Positions 16,577 through 26,187 are shown, numbered from the stretch's first letter. The stretch is 64,000 nt of DNA from Spiractinospora alimapuensis (GCF_018437505.1 NZ_CP072467.1:3162001-3226000); one strand, 5' to 3'. Translations and numbers: made by a program. Notes: generated by a model from the sequence alone, not told the origin.

Positions 16577-17512
16577 TTAGGCGGACGCGAGCTGCGTCGC
16601 TACCCCGGGGCGGTCGGCGCTCGGGGCACGACCACGGACCCGCTTGTAGGCGGCGCTGAAGCCGAACGGGTCGGCGTACCCCACACGGTGCGCCACTGAG
16701 GACACCGACGCCCCGGGCTCGGCGAGCAGGTCGGCGGCGAGGGTCATCCGCCACCGCGTGAGGTATGTCAACGGCGGCTCGTTGAGCAGTTCGGTGAACC
16801 GTTTGGCGAAGGTGGCGCGGGAGACCCCCGCCTCCGAGGCGAGCGAGGCCACCGTCCAGGCGTACTCCGGGGCGTCGTGCATCGCGCGCAGCGCCGGCCC
16901 CGCGATCGGGTCGGCGATCGCGGTGTACCACGCGGGGGCGTTGGCCTCCGCGGTGTCGAACCACGCGCGCAGGGTGCACACGAGCAGCCAGTCCAGGAGG
17001 CGTTCCAGCACGATCTGCTGCCCGGGTTTGTCCGCCACCACCTCACCGGCGATGAAGTCGAGGATGTGGTCGCCGTCGTCGTCGCAGGGGATCGTCAACA
17101 GCGGGGGCAGGGCGTCCAACAGTCGAGCACCGATGTGACCACGGATCTCGAACTCCGCCACCACCAGCGCGGTGGGCCCGTCGAGGGTGTCGCCACAGGT
17201 ACGAGGGCCGAGAACCCGGGTCGTGGGGGTGTTGGCGCAGTACAGCGTCCGGGGCGCGGCGAGGGCGGAGGTGTGGAGGTCATCGGTGAACCGGTAGGGG
17301 CGGGGGCCCCGCACGACGGCGGTGTCCCCCGGGGCGAGCCAACGCGCGTCGCTGTCGTCGGTCGAGATCCAGCCACCGCCACGCAACGGGAAAGCGAGCG
17401 TGAGCGGAGCCCCGTCTGCGAACTCCACGGAGAAGGGCGGGTCGAGGATCTCCTGCCCGATGAGCGACGCGTCGGCGTTGATCCCGCGAAGCAGGTCGGC
17501 GAAGGCGTCCAT
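16577..17512 (-). CDS. AraC-family regulator with cupin sensor
   Basis: 311 aa. The N-terminal half is a cupin-like sensor (PLRGGGWISTDD, WLAPGDTAVV) and the C-terminus has two helix-turn-helix motifs (WTVASLASEAGVSRATFAKRF and SVSSVAHRVGYADPFGFSAAY). This type commonly activates a divergent oxidoreductase gene. ATG 17512 was chosen; GTG 17515 just before it is possible. The divergent NmrA-like gene begins 82 bp away and a 21-bp-spaced direct repeat lies between them. Confidence 0.9.
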   Translation of the reverse strand: MDAFADLLRGINADASLIGQEILDPPFSVEFADGAPLTLAFPLRGGGWISTDDSDARWLAPGDTAVVRGPRPYRFTDDLHTSALAAPRTLYCANTPTTRVLGPRTCGDTLDGPTALVVAEFEIRGHIGARLLDALPPLLTIPCDDDGDHILDFIAGEVVADKPGQQIVLERLLDWLLVCTLRAWFDTAEANAPAWYTAIADPIAGPALRAMHDAPEYAWTVASLASEAGVSRATFAKRFTELLNEPPLTYLTRWRMTLAADLLAEPGASVSSVAHRVGYADPFGFSAAYKRVRGRAPSADRPGVATQLASA

Positions 17513-17530
17513 CACTCCACACTAGACGAA

Positions 17531-17561
17531 TACCCATGGAATCTGGACCTCTACCCATGGA
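17531..17561. promoter_or_regulatory. Direct repeats TACCCATGGA x2, 21 bp apart (likely AraC operator)
   Basis: Two identical 10-mers start at 17531 and 17552. The 21-bp spacing is two helical turns, the classic spacing of AraC half-sites. They lie between the AraC gene and the divergent NmrA-like gene, ending 32 bp before its ATG. Confidence 0.65.
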
Positions 17562-17593
17562 TCGTCTGACCGCGGCGGGATTGACTGAGCGAC

Positions 17594-18463
17594 ATGAACA
17601 CGACGACACCAGACCAACCGTCCACCGCCGCGTCCGGCGAGTCCCCCGTTCTGCTGGTTGGCGGCACCGGCAAGATCGGCCGCCGGCTCGCGGCGCGGCT
17701 GCGCGTGATGGGGCTCCCCGTGCGGGTCGCCTCCCGGTCCGGGAACCCCCGTTTCGACTGGCACGACGATTCCACCTGGGATTCCGTAGTTCGCGGCGCG
17801 CACAGGATGTACCTCGCGACCCCGGAGGAAGAGGTCCCCGTCGCCGCCTTCGTCACCCGTGCGGTGGCCGCTGGAGTGCGACGCGTCGTCGCACTCTCCG
17901 GTCGCGGGCTCGAGGAGTGGGGGGAGGACTTCGGGGCCGGGATGCGCGGGGTGGAGACGGCCGTCCGCGAGTCCGGGGCTGAGTGGTCGATCATGCGGCC
18001 CACCAACTTCAACCAGAACTTCGACGAATACAGCTTCCGACCGGCGATCATGGCCGGCGAGCTGGCATTGCCCATGGCCGGTGTCCCCGAACGTTTCATC
18101 GACGCCGAGGACATCGCGGCGGTGGCGGCGGTTCTCCTCACCGAGGACGGACACCAGGGACGGGCCTACGAGATGTCCGGTCCCGAGGCGCTGACGTTCG
18201 GCGAGGCCGTGGAGATCATCGCCCGGGCGAGTGGCCGAGCGGTGACCTATCGGGACGTCGAACCGGACGAATACCTGCGGGCCCTGCTCGACGACGGGGT
18301 CGACCAGGAGGAGGCGGCCTCGCTCGGTGCGATGTTCTCGATCATGCGGCGCGGAGTCCTGAACACACCCGCGACCGGAGTCCGTGAGGTTCTCGGCCGG
18401 GAGCCGATCGACTTCACGTCCTACGCCCTGCGCGCGGCGGCGGCGGGAGCGTGGGCGACGTAG
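17594..18463 (+). CDS. NmrA-like NAD(P)-binding oxidoreductase (atypical SDR)
   Basis: 289 aa with a Rossmann motif LLVGGTGKIGRRLA at residues 20-33, and a C-terminal part including RPTNFNQNF typical of the NmrA/azoreductase-like SDR group. No classical YxxxK is seen, as expected for atypical members. Start ATG 17594. Paired with the divergent AraC regulator, which probably activates it through the repeats at 17531-17561. Likely a quinone or flavonoid-type reductase, substrate unknown. Confidence 0.85.
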   Translation: MNTTTPDQPSTAASGESPVLLVGGTGKIGRRLAARLRVMGLPVRVASRSGNPRFDWHDDSTWDSVVRGAHRMYLATPEEEVPVAAFVTRAVAAGVRRVVALSGRGLEEWGEDFGAGMRGVETAVRESGAEWSIMRPTNFNQNFDEYSFRPAIMAGELALPMAGVPERFIDAEDIAAVAAVLLTEDGHQGRAYEMSGPEALTFGEAVEIIARASGRAVTYRDVEPDEYLRALLDDGVDQEEAASLGAMFSIMRRGVLNTPATGVREVLGREPIDFTSYALRAAAAGAWAT

Positions 18464-18553
18464 CGTCCACGCCACCCGGTGTCCAACGGGGTGATGCGGG
18501 TGAACGCTCCGGGGGACATCGGGCCTCGGCGCCGAACCGATCGACGCGGCGCT

Positions 18554-18589
18554 CTGGTTCTCGCGAGCGATGGGGCTCGCGAGAACCAG
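18554..18589. repeat. Perfect 15-bp inverted repeat
   Basis: CTGGTTCTCGCGAGC (18554-18568) and its exact complement (18575-18589) around a 6-nt loop, GATGGG. Too distant from the upstream stop codon (91 bp) and lacking a T-run, it is not an obvious terminator. Confidence 0.8.
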
Positions 18590-18703
18590 GGGCCGACATT
18601 CGGTGCCGACCCGCTCGCACACAACCAACCATCCGCCCGGCACGGGGCGTCGTGCGGCCCACCGCCCAGGCGGGTCGCTCCCCGATCGGAACGCTGAAGA
18701 GGC

Positions 18704-18774
18704 ACGTCCGAGGCGCCGTTGGCTCGCTGGAGCGAGCCCCGTCGGACGTGGCGTGACATGGCCACGTCCGACGG
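18704..18774. repeat. Nested, mutually exclusive hairpins
   Basis: ACGTCCGA occurs at 18704 and 18764 and its complement TCGGACGT at 18742-18749. The complement can pair with either copy: outer stem around hairpin GGCTCGC-TGGA-GCGAGCC (18721-18738), or a perfect 14-bp stem 18739-18752 / 18761-18774 with an 8-nt loop. This is the geometry of an attenuator-like switch. Confidence 0.65.
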
Positions 18775-18990
18775 AGATATCGCGCCGGCTACCCCAGTTG
18801 ATGGGCGCCTCGTGCTCGGCACGGCCCACGCCCCACCTAGGTCGTGTTTTCGCACCGCTGTGCCCTTTTTTGGGCGGGCGCTGTTGGGGTGCTGGGGGCT
18901 CGCGACCGCCAGGACGGCGTTCGCTGCGTCGATCCTTTCGAACAGCCAACCAGGATGCCCATCACGGATCGCCGCGCGAGCCGAAGCCCG

Positions 18991-19033
18991 GCCCCCGCCG
19001 GGGCACGATCCGCGAAGCGGCCCCAGTAGGGGC
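18991..19033. repeat. Tandem GCCCC-N4-GGGGC hairpins
   Basis: Two stems of the same sequence with different tetraloops: 18991-19004 (loop CGCC) and 19020-19033 (loop AGTA), 29 bp apart. Matching stems with changed loops suggest selection for structure or a small repeated element. Confidence 0.5.
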
Positions 19034-19509
19034 GACGCCCGCTCCCTCATCCGAAAGCCTTCAAAGAACACTCCCTCGCCGCCCGTGGTCCGGTCCACGA
19101 GGAGTACCCGCGTCGCGAGCGCCCCGCCGGTTCGTCGCGGCGAGCCGGCGGGCGTCGTACGCCCATCGCGGTACCCACTGCGTCGTTCCTCCCACGGCCG
19201 CCGCGTCAGTGTGGGAGAAGGGAAGCGAGCGCGCTGAGCGGCGGGGCGACGGACAGGCCCTTCGCGGGCAGGTACGGACGGGATGGCCCCCGCCTCTCGC
19301 CCCGAACACAGGGGCGCGCGACGCACCTGGTCTCGCGTCCCGGCCCGCGACGACCCGTCCAGCGACCAGCCCTCGGCCAAGCCGGACGCCGCTCGCCTGG
19401 AGGTACGGCGTCTCACCAGCGGCTTGCCCGCGTCACAGGGTCTGGTGGTGACTCCGGATGACCCGGGACCGCCAGCGTGACCTACGGATAGGGCGCGCCG
19501 TGGCCGGGG

Positions 19510-19869
19510 TCAACCCTGCGTCGCCTGCCGTGCGGCGAGTGCCCGGGCCATCCGTCCGACGAGGTCGAAGGGCACCGGGTCCCCCAACGGGAACTTCACC
19601 GTGCCCTTCGACGCTCGGTACGGCACCAGCTCTCGGACCAGTTCCTGGGCGGTGTCGGGAATCGGGTACACGCTCACGTGATGCTTCCAGCCGGCGAAGT
19701 GCACGACGTTCCTGCCGCCCAGGGTGAACGTCGGGATGTCGTAGCTGATCTTCTCCTGCGCCTCTGGCAAGGCGCTGTGGATCGTCTCCCGCAGGGCACT
19801 CAGTACCGTCTGGACGTCCGGCGGGAAAGTGGCGATGTATTCGTCGATGGTCTCGTAGTCGTGCGACAT
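19510..19869 (-). CDS. DUF1801 (YdhG-like, 'iron chaperone' fold) protein
   Basis: 119 aa; ETIDEYIATFPPDVQTVLSALRETIHSALPEAQEKISYDIPTF is the DUF1801 signature, followed by a strand-rich half with VVHFAGWKHHVSVYP and a C-terminal TVKFPLGDPVP. The fold resembles frataxin; function in actinomycetes is unproven. ATG 19869 has only a G-rich upstream stretch. A second DUF1801 gene lies at 40035-40391. Confidence 0.85.
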   Translation of the reverse strand: MSHDYETIDEYIATFPPDVQTVLSALRETIHSALPEAQEKISYDIPTFTLGGRNVVHFAGWKHHVSVYPIPDTAQELVRELVPYRASKGTVKFPLGDPVPFDLVGRMARALAARQATQG

Positions 19870-20014
19870 GTCGGAGTACCTACCCCGGGTTCCCCCTGGT
19901 CACCGCCTTCCGACGACCTCACCCACGAGACGTGCCTGGACCGTGCGGAGTGGGTACGCCGAGGTAAGCGGCTTGATCGCCCGGTAGTGCCACGACCGCG
20001 GCTTGGGGGGCACG

Positions 20015-20539
20015 GTGAAGGCCACACTGACGTTGCGCGTCGACGGTGAGGACCACACTCGCACCATCGACACCCGCACCACACTCCTGGACGCCCTGCG
20101 CGAGACGCTGGGCGTGACCTCGCCGAAGAAGGGATGCGGCCACGGCCAGTGCGGGTCCTGCACGGTCCTGGTCGACGGTCGACGCATGGTGTCCTGCCTG
20201 ACGTTCGCGGTGGCACACGACGGTGCGAACATCACCACCGCCGCGGGGCTGTCCCGGGACGGCGAGCTCCATCCCGTCGCGCGCGCGTTCCTGCGGCGGG
20301 ACGCGTTGCAGTGCGGGTTCTGTACTCCCGGCCAGATCTGCTCCACGGTCGCGATGCTGGAGGAGGTGCGGGCGGGCTGGCCGAGCCACGCCACCGAGGA
20401 GTCCGGCTCCCGCCCCCAGGCCACGCCGGACGAGCGTCGCCTCGGCGACGCGGAGATCCGGGAGCGCCTCAGCGGCAACCTCTGCCGGTGCGGTGCCTAC
20501 GTGAACATCGTCGCCGCCGTGAAGGACGTCGCCGAATGA
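20015..20539 (+). CDS. paoA: [2Fe-2S] subunit of PaoABC-type aldehyde oxidoreductase
   Basis: 174 aa. Plant-type ferredoxin cluster at Cys41, 46, 49 and 61 (CGHGQCGSC...C) and a second cluster at Cys100, 103, 157 and 159 (CGFCTPG...CRCG), the standard small subunit of molybdenum hydroxylases. Unlike E. coli PaoA no Tat signal is present, so the complex should be cytoplasmic. GTG 20015 follows a G-run; TTG 20003 is less likely. Its stop overlaps the next start by ATGA, so the three subunits are translationally coupled. Confidence 0.88.
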   Translation: MKATLTLRVDGEDHTRTIDTRTTLLDALRETLGVTSPKKGCGHGQCGSCTVLVDGRRMVSCLTFAVAHDGANITTAAGLSRDGELHPVARAFLRRDALQCGFCTPGQICSTVAMLEEVRAGWPSHATEESGSRPQATPDERRLGDAEIRERLSGNLCRCGAYVNIVAAVKDVAE

Positions 20540-21528
20540 GACCGTTCACCTACCTTCGCCCGACCGACGAGCGGGAGGCCGTCGCCACGGTCGCCGACGA
20601 CCCCGACGCCTCCTACATCGCCGGCGGAACCAACCTCGTCGACCACATGCTGCTGGGGCTGCGTTCCCCCACGACGTTGGTCGACGTGTCCCGTCTGCCG
20701 TTGGACCAGGTGGAGGAGCTTCCCGACGGCGGGATCCGGATCGGGGCCATGGTGCGCAACAGCGACCTGGCCGCGCATCCGTTGGTCCACGAGCACTATC
20801 CGATGCTCTCGGCGGCGCTGGTGTCCGGGGCGTCGGGACAGTTGCGCAACGCGGCCACGACCGGCGGGAACCTGCTGCAGCGGACGCGGTGCGTCTACTT
20901 CCAGAACCCGGCGATGCCGTGCAACAAGCGGGACCCCGGGTCGGGCTGTGCGGCACGGGAGGGGCACGGGCGCAACAACGCGGTGCTCGGTGTGTCGGAG
21001 CACTGCGTCGCCACCCACCCCTCGGACATGGCGGTGGCCCTCACCGCGTTGGACGCGCGGGTCCGCGTGCTGGGGCCGGACGGCACCCGGTCCGTTCCCC
21101 TCACGGAGTTCTACCTGTTGCCCGGCGACGCGCCGGAGCGGGAGACCGTGCTCCGGCACGGGGACCTGGTCACCGCCGTCGAACTTCCGGCACCCCCATC
21201 GCAGTCGCGGTCGCGGTATCGGAAGGTGCGCGACCGTGCGTCGTTCGCGTTCGCCCTGGTCTCGGCGGCGGTCGCGGTCGAGGTGCGGGACGAGACGATC
21301 ACCCGGATCGGTCTGGCCTTCGGCGGCGTCGCGCACACCCCGTGGCGGGCGCGGCTCGCCGAGGAGATGCTGCTCGGAGTACCGCCCAGTGACGAGGCGT
21401 TCCACGGCGCGGTGACGGCGGAGTTCGCCCACGCCCAGCCGGGGCGGGACAACGCCTACAAGGTTCCAATGGCGGTCAACACGATGGTCGCCGCGCTACG
21501 CGACCTGACCTCGGAGGAGGTCCGATGA
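20536..21528 (+). CDS. paoB: FAD subunit of PaoABC-type aldehyde oxidoreductase
   Basis: 330 aa. FAD-binding motifs [12 protein letters not shown] and GNLLQRT are followed by a cysteine insertion with Cys119, 129, 138 and 157, the extra [4Fe-4S]-binding insertion described for E. coli PaoB (YagS). This insertion separates the PaoABC type from xanthine dehydrogenase and CO dehydrogenase medium subunits. Both ends overlap neighbours by 4 bp (ATGA). Confidence 0.9.
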   Translation: MRPFTYLRPTDEREAVATVADDPDASYIAGGTNLVDHMLLGLRSPTTLVDVSRLPLDQVEELPDGGIRIGAMVRNSDLAAHPLVHEHYPMLSAALVSGASGQLRNAATTGGNLLQRTRCVYFQNPAMPCNKRDPGSGCAAREGHGRNNAVLGVSEHCVATHPSDMAVALTALDARVRVLGPDGTRSVPLTEFYLLPGDAPERETVLRHGDLVTAVELPAPPSQSRSRYRKVRDRASFAFALVSAAVAVEVRDETITRIGLAFGGVAHTPWRARLAEEMLLGVPPSDEAFHGAVTAEFAHAQPGRDNAYKVPMAVNTMVAALRDLTSEEVR

Positions 21529-23624
21529 CGAACCCGGTACGGCCGCGGGAGATCGGACGCCCCCTGGAACGGCTGGAGGGCGCGGCCAAGGTCACCGGCA
21601 CGGCCACGTACGCCGACGACACCGCCGTCGTCCACCCGCTCTACGTGTTCCCCGTGGTGTCGACAGTGGCGCGAGCACGGATCCGTGCCGTCCACACCGA
21701 CGCCGCCGCCGGACTGCCGGGCGTCCAGGCGGTGCTCACGCCGGACAACGCGCCTCGGCTGGCCGGCGCCGACTCCGGGGAGTTCGCGGTGTTGCAGTCG
21801 GACGAGGTCGAGTTCGCGGGGCAGATCGTGGCGGCCGTCGTGGCCGACACTCTGGAGGTGGCGCGGGACGCCGCCTCCCGGGTGCGGGTGGAGTATGAGG
21901 AGCGCACGGCGCGGTTGGCGTTCCGGGCCGACGACCCGGAGCTGTACACGCCGGGGAAGGTGAACCCCGCCTTCCAGAGTGATACCGACAGCGGCGACTT
22001 CCCCACGGCGTTCGCCGAGGCTCCCATCCAGGTGGACCGGACGTACCGGACCCCCATGGAGCACAACAACCCGATGGAGCCGCACTCCACGGTCGCCGTG
22101 TGGGACGAGGACCTCGCCGGTCTCACGCTGTACGACTCAACGCAGGGCGTGTACGTGGTGCGGCGGGTGCTCGCCCCGGTGTTCGGGCTGGCGCCGGACC
22201 GGCTGCGGGTGGTGTCGCACCACGTGGGGGGCGGGTTCGGGTCCAAGGGCGGTCCCCACGCGCACAACGTGCTCGCGGGACTGGCGGCGCGGGAGTTCCC
22301 CGGGCGGGCGGTGAAGCTGGCGCTGACCCGACAGCAGACGTACGGGTTGGCCGGGCACCGTACGCCCACCATCCAACGGGTGCGCCTCGGCGCGGACCGG
22401 GCGGGGAACATGCTCGCGGTCGGCCACGACGCGATCGTCCACACGTCCACGATCAAGGAGTTCGCCGAGCAGGTCGCGGTGGGAACGCGGATGATGTACG
22501 CGGCGCCGAACCGCCACACCTCGCACCGACTCGCCGCGTTGAACGTGCCGATCCCGTACTGGATGCGCGCCCCCGGCGAGACTCCCGGCATCTTCGCGCT
22601 GGAGATGGCGATGGACGAGCTCGCCGAGGCATGTGGCCTGGACCCGGTGGAGCTACGGGTGCGGAACGACCCGGCGGTGGACCCGGAGTCCGGCCTGCCC
22701 TGGTCGGGACGGCACTTGGTGGAGTGTCTGCGGCAGGGGGCGGACCGCTTCGGTTGGTGGGGCCGGGAGCCGGCTCCGGGGTCGAAGGGACCGCACCACC
22801 GGGGCGACTGGCTGGTCGGGCACGGGGTCGCGTCCATGGTGTATCCGCGCAACGCCATCGGCGGCTCGGTGGCCGAGGTGCGGGCCGCGGCGGACGGCGG
22901 CTACTCGGTGGGAATCGGCGCCGCGGACATCGGTACCGGTGCCCGCACCATTCTCACCCAGATCGCCGCCGACGCCTTGGACGTCCCGGTGGAGCGGGTC
23001 CACCTGCGGCTGGGGGACACCGACCAGCCCCACGCCAGCGTGGCGGGCGGTTCCTCGGGGACCACGTCGTGGGGGACGGCCATCGTGGCCGCGGCGGAGG
23101 TGTTTCGCGCCGAACACGGCCACGCTCCGCCGCCGGGTGCCCAGAGTCGAGCCGAGATGCCGCCCAACCCGGACGCGGACCGGTACTCGATGTACTCCTT
23201 CGGCGCCCAGTTCGTGGAGGCGTGGGTACACGGGGTCACCGGTGAGGTGCGGGTGCCACGGATGCTGGGCGTGTTCTCGGTGGGGCGGGTCATCAACCCT
23301 CGTACCGCGCGTTCCCAGTTCCTGGGCGGGATGACGATGGGGCTGTCGATGGCGCTGCACGAGGAGAGTCTGGTCGACCCCCGCTACGGCCACGTGGTGA
23401 ATCGCGACCTCGCCGAGTACCACGTCGCCACCAACGCCGACGTAGTCGAACAGGAGGCGGTGTGGCTCGAGGAGGAGGATCCGCACTCCAACCCGATGGG
23501 CTCGCGCGGAATCGGGGAGATCGGCATCGTCGGCACGGCCGCCGCCGTCGCGAACGCCACCTACAACGCGACCGGCATCCGAGTGCGGGAGCTGCCGTTG
23601 ACCCCGGACAAGTTCGTCCGGTGA
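21525..23624 (+). CDS. paoC: Molybdenum cofactor subunit of PaoABC-type aldehyde oxidoreductase
   Basis: 699 aa, the catalytic xanthine-oxidase-family large subunit. Visible are the substrate/MoCo segments [30 protein letters not shown] and the C-terminal GIGEIG whose glutamate is the family's catalytic base. Paralogues oxidise aromatic and other aldehydes. ATG 21525 overlaps the previous stop. A MocA/PaoD-type maturation chaperone is not present in this window. A short GC stem follows the stop codon. Confidence 0.9.
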   Translation: MTNPVRPREIGRPLERLEGAAKVTGTATYADDTAVVHPLYVFPVVSTVARARIRAVHTDAAAGLPGVQAVLTPDNAPRLAGADSGEFAVLQSDEVEFAGQIVAAVVADTLEVARDAASRVRVEYEERTARLAFRADDPELYTPGKVNPAFQSDTDSGDFPTAFAEAPIQVDRTYRTPMEHNNPMEPHSTVAVWDEDLAGLTLYDSTQGVYVVRRVLAPVFGLAPDRLRVVSHHVGGGFGSKGGPHAHNVLAGLAAREFPGRAVKLALTRQQTYGLAGHRTPTIQRVRLGADRAGNMLAVGHDAIVHTSTIKEFAEQVAVGTRMMYAAPNRHTSHRLAALNVPIPYWMRAPGETPGIFALEMAMDELAEACGLDPVELRVRNDPAVDPESGLPWSGRHLVECLRQGADRFGWWGREPAPGSKGPHHRGDWLVGHGVASMVYPRNAIGGSVAEVRAAADGGYSVGIGAADIGTGARTILTQIAADALDVPVERVHLRLGDTDQPHASVAGGSSGTTSWGTAIVAAAEVFRAEHGHAPPPGAQSRAEMPPNPDADRYSMYSFGAQFVEAWVHGVTGEVRVPRMLGVFSVGRVINPRTARSQFLGGMTMGLSMALHEESLVDPRYGHVVNRDLAEYHVATNADVVEQEAVWLEEEDPHSNPMGSRGIGEIGIVGTAAAVANATYNATGIRVRELPLTPDKFVR

Positions 23625-23641
23625 GGGCCGGAAGTCGGCCC
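23625..23641. terminator. Short stem after paoC
   Basis: GGGCCG-N5-CGGCCC directly behind the paoC stop, between convergent genes. Only 6 bp and no U-run, so a weak terminator call. Confidence 0.3.
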
Positions 23642-23657
23642 CTGTGGGGCCTCTCCC

Positions 23658-24107
23658 CTAGCGCTCGTCTGGTGGTCTGCGCGCCGCGGCCAGCACCGAG
23701 CCGCCGAGTACGAGACAGAGCGGTCGGTAGAAGGTCCTGTCCAGCTCACGGAACCTACGCCCCGGCTCCGACGCGCCCAGGGCCCGAAGGGCAACGGCAC
23801 CGCCAAGAACACCCCGAGCGAGCAGCCCCACACCGACCAGCCTCCGGGCGTTCACCGCGCACCCGCTCTGGCCACCGACGCCCGCGACTCCGAGGGCGGC
23901 CCCCGCAGCGCCCACCGCCACCACGGCTGACGACGCTGGGGTGGGGACGTCCTCGGCGTTCCCAACGACCATTTCCGCCAGTTCCCCCTGACTCTTGGCC
24001 GGCCAAGGACTCCCCGAAGCCCAGAGGAAGTGGATCGCGCTGATCCCGAGGAGCCCAACAGTGGAGAACGCGGCCGACGCGTTGGCCAGCTTCCGCTTAG
24101 TCGACAT
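23658..24107 (-). CDS. DUF3995 small integral membrane protein
   Basis: 149 aa with four hydrophobic segments; the N-terminus KRKLANASAAFSTVGLLGISAIHFLWASGSPWP carries the DUF3995 signature (AxxHxxWAxGxxWP). Function unknown. ATG 24107 was selected within a longer open frame; the ribosome site is weak. Divergent from a methyltransferase gene 111 bp away. Confidence 0.75.
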   Translation of the reverse strand: MSTKRKLANASAAFSTVGLLGISAIHFLWASGSPWPAKSQGELAEMVVGNAEDVPTPASSAVVAVGAAGAALGVAGVGGQSGCAVNARRLVGVGLLARGVLGGAVALRALGASEPGRRFRELDRTFYRPLCLVLGGSVLAAARRPPDER

Positions 24108-24218
24108 ACGCCGAGCGTATTCGGACACTTCGGCTCGGCGTGATCCGGGTCGGCGGACTGGGTGCCCGCACCACACGTCCACCCATCGACCTCATTCGAC
24201 CAACGAGGTGACACGATC

Positions 24219-25016
24219 ATGAGTTATCCCTTCGAGAGCCGGGCCGCTGAGGACGAAAGGCTGATCGTCCAGGGCAGGCTCCTCGACCCGCTGACAAGAC
24301 GGGTTCTGGTCCAGGCGGGACTGGAGCCGGGGATGCGCGTCCTGGACCTGGGCAGCGGCGCCGGAAACATGTCCCGACTCGCGGCCGACCTCGTGGGTGC
24401 GAGTGGCTCGGTGGTCGGGGTGGAGAAAGACCCCCATGCCATAGAGCTGGCTCGTCGTCGAACCGACCAGGCCAATGTCGAGTACCGGGTGGGGGACGTC
24501 CAGACCCTCGAAGGCGTGGAGGGCGGATTCGACGCCGCGATCGGACGACTCATCCTGATGTACATGCCCGATCAGGTCGAGGCGCTGCGCCAGGCGAGCG
24601 TGCGTCTCAACCCAGGCGGACTCCTCTACCTCCAAGAAGCAGACCTCACCTATCAGTGGGCCGCGCCGCCGACCCCCCTGTGGAGCCGGATCCACACGTG
24701 GGTGCTCGACACCTTCGAACGGGCGGGTGCCAACGCACGAACCGGCCCGTCCCTCTTCTCCCTGTTCGACGCCGCCGAGCTGCCCCACCCGACCCTGCTC
24801 GTCGAGGCGTACGCGGAAGGTGGAGCAGACGCCCCGGCCTGGGGATGGGCGAACGTGGTGACGGGGATCGTCCCCATGATGGAAAGGCTGGGTGTGGCCA
24901 CGAAAGCGCAGGTGAACCCCGCCACTCTCGCCGACCGGCTCCTCGCTGAGACAACCACTGCGAGAGGCCACGTCATCGGCCCTCTCTTCACCTCGGCGTG
25001 GACATCAGTGCCGTGA
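24219..25016 (+). CDS. Class I SAM-dependent methyltransferase
   Basis: 265 aa. SAM-binding motif I is VLDLGSGAGNMSRLA, with the acidic ribose ligand in VVGVEKDP and a post-motif RLILMYMPD. The C-terminal substrate lid is long, as in small-molecule methyltransferases. ATG 24219 follows GAGGTG. Substrate unknown; no biosynthetic partner is nearby. Confidence 0.88.
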   Translation: MSYPFESRAAEDERLIVQGRLLDPLTRRVLVQAGLEPGMRVLDLGSGAGNMSRLAADLVGASGSVVGVEKDPHAIELARRRTDQANVEYRVGDVQTLEGVEGGFDAAIGRLILMYMPDQVEALRQASVRLNPGGLLYLQEADLTYQWAAPPTPLWSRIHTWVLDTFERAGANARTGPSLFSLFDAAELPHPTLLVEAYAEGGADAPAWGWANVVTGIVPMMERLGVATKAQVNPATLADRLLAETTTARGHVIGPLFTSAWTSVP

Positions 25017-25533
25017 GGCCCCACGCGCCTCCGCGATCAATCGTGTCCCTGGGCTGAGCCGGACCGGGAGGCACGAGAACAGTCCGACCCAGGGCCCTCG
25101 ATGCACGAAAGGTGAGGTGGAGGCATTCGTCCCCATTGGAGGTACTCGTCGCCTGCGGCCCCCAGAGGACGGTGCGGTCACGAGACCGGCAAGATGAGTG
25201 GGGTCCAACCGCTCCGCGATCACTGCCAGCCCAGAGCCTCGACCTGACGTTCCGTCTCGACGGAGGCGTCATCGGGGAGCGAGCACGGGTCGAACCCCCA
25301 GTCAGGGGAACGGGCCGAGGGCGTTCGCCGTCGGGCCCTGGCCGCCACCGGGAACGGGGAGGCTCTTCCGCCGCACTCGCTGGTGGCTGTCTGTCCAGGA
25401 CCTTCGTCCTCCCACTCCCACGAGACGAGCACCCACGCCCGGCCCGCGACGCCCCCAACAGCGCCGAATGCACTACAGGGATGACCACACGAAGCGCGGT
25501 CTTTCCTGACGAACCAGGCACGGCGAAACGCCG
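25017..25533. other. 517-bp stretch with no convincing gene
   Basis: Lies between two genes that converge on it. Several open frames exist on both strands (for example 25220-25537 minus, Trp-rich), but none has a recognisable domain, a good ribosome site or consistent codon bias. Possibly decayed coding sequence. Confidence 0.4.
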
Positions 25534-26187
25534 TCAACTCGCCGCTTTGACCCGCTCGGCGGCGTCGCGGTCGCGGCCTATGTGGACGAGTCCGGCGAAG
25601 AACGCGGCGAGGTCGTCGCCGGGGACCAGTGCTCCGAGTTCGTCTCCGGTCTGGGGGAGACCGAGGGCTTGGGCGCCCTTGAGGGTGGCCTTGTCGGCGT
25701 AGGGACGGAGCCAGTCCCAGACTTGTTGGACCTCACGGCAGAAGATGTCGGCGCCGGTGGGGCCGATCCCCTTGAACTCCTGGAGTTCGGTGACCAGGGC
25801 ACGGCGGTCCTTGTTCTTCGCCGCGTCCATGCGGCGCAGGTCTCCCCGGTATCGGTCGAGGGCCCGTTGTGCGCACTCGCCGAGGCGGGTGGCGGTGCTC
25901 TCGTCGTAGCGGACGTAGTGGCCCCGTCCCAGGGCGTCCACCCGTTCCTGCCAGGTCAGCTCGGCCATGCCCTCGGCTGTGTTCCCGCCGGCCTTGTTGA
26001 GCTCCCGGGCCGCGTCGACGGCGATGGACGCCGAGATCCGTGTGCTGAGCAGGTTCGCGGCGACCAGGCTCTGCCACAGCGGTGCGGGTGTGTCGGCCAG
26101 GCGGATCCCGGCCTGCTCGACGATGGTCGTCCCCACCTCCGACTGGACCGTGTGGGCGATCCGATGCGCCTTCTCCACGCTCGACAT
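25534..26187 (-). CDS. HhH-GPD/endonuclease III-like helix-hairpin-helix protein
   Basis: 217 aa, all-helical. Residues 134-150 (LQEFKGIGPTGADIF) form the helix-hairpin-helix of DNA glycosylases. The catalytic lysine of endonuclease III, which follows the hairpin glycine (G(V/I)GRKTA), is replaced here by Thr-Gly, and the [4Fe-4S] cysteines are missing. It is thus a DNA-binding relative, perhaps a monofunctional glycosylase or non-enzymatic. ATG 26187 follows GGGGAGGAG. Confidence 0.7.
   Translation of the reverse strand: MSSVEKAHRIAHTVQSEVGTTIVEQAGIRLADTPAPLWQSLVAANLLSTRISASIAVDAARELNKAGGNTAEGMAELTWQERVDALGRGHYVRYDESTATRLGECAQRALDRYRGDLRRMDAAKNKDRRALVTELQEFKGIGPTGADIFCREVQQVWDWLRPYADKATLKGAQALGLPQTGDELGALVPGDDLAAFFAGLVHIGRDRDAAERVKAAS

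Larger units (their letters stand above)
18464..19509. other. 1-kb gene-free, hairpin-rich region
   Basis: Open frames here are long on several strands at once and their products are Arg/Pro/Ser-rich without a domain, so I call no gene. The DNA contains at least five perfect or near-perfect stem-loops (18554-18589; 18721-18738; 18739-18774; 18991-19004; 19020-19033) and a GCCC-T6-GGGC element near 18865-18880. It may encode a structured RNA or be a decayed element. Confidence 0.5.

Noticed and set aside
17522-18949. 475-codon minus-strand frame overlapping the NmrA-like gene
   Set aside because: Antisense to a clear Rossmann-fold protein.
18421-19416. 331-codon minus-strand frame across the hairpin region
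   Set aside because: Arg/Pro/Ser-rich without any domain; comparable frames exist on other strands in the same DNA and no ribosome site fits.
24988-25521. Minus-strand frame of 177 codons between methyltransferase and HhH gene
   Set aside because: Composition is random-like, with no start signal or family resemblance; listed only as an unexplained gap.
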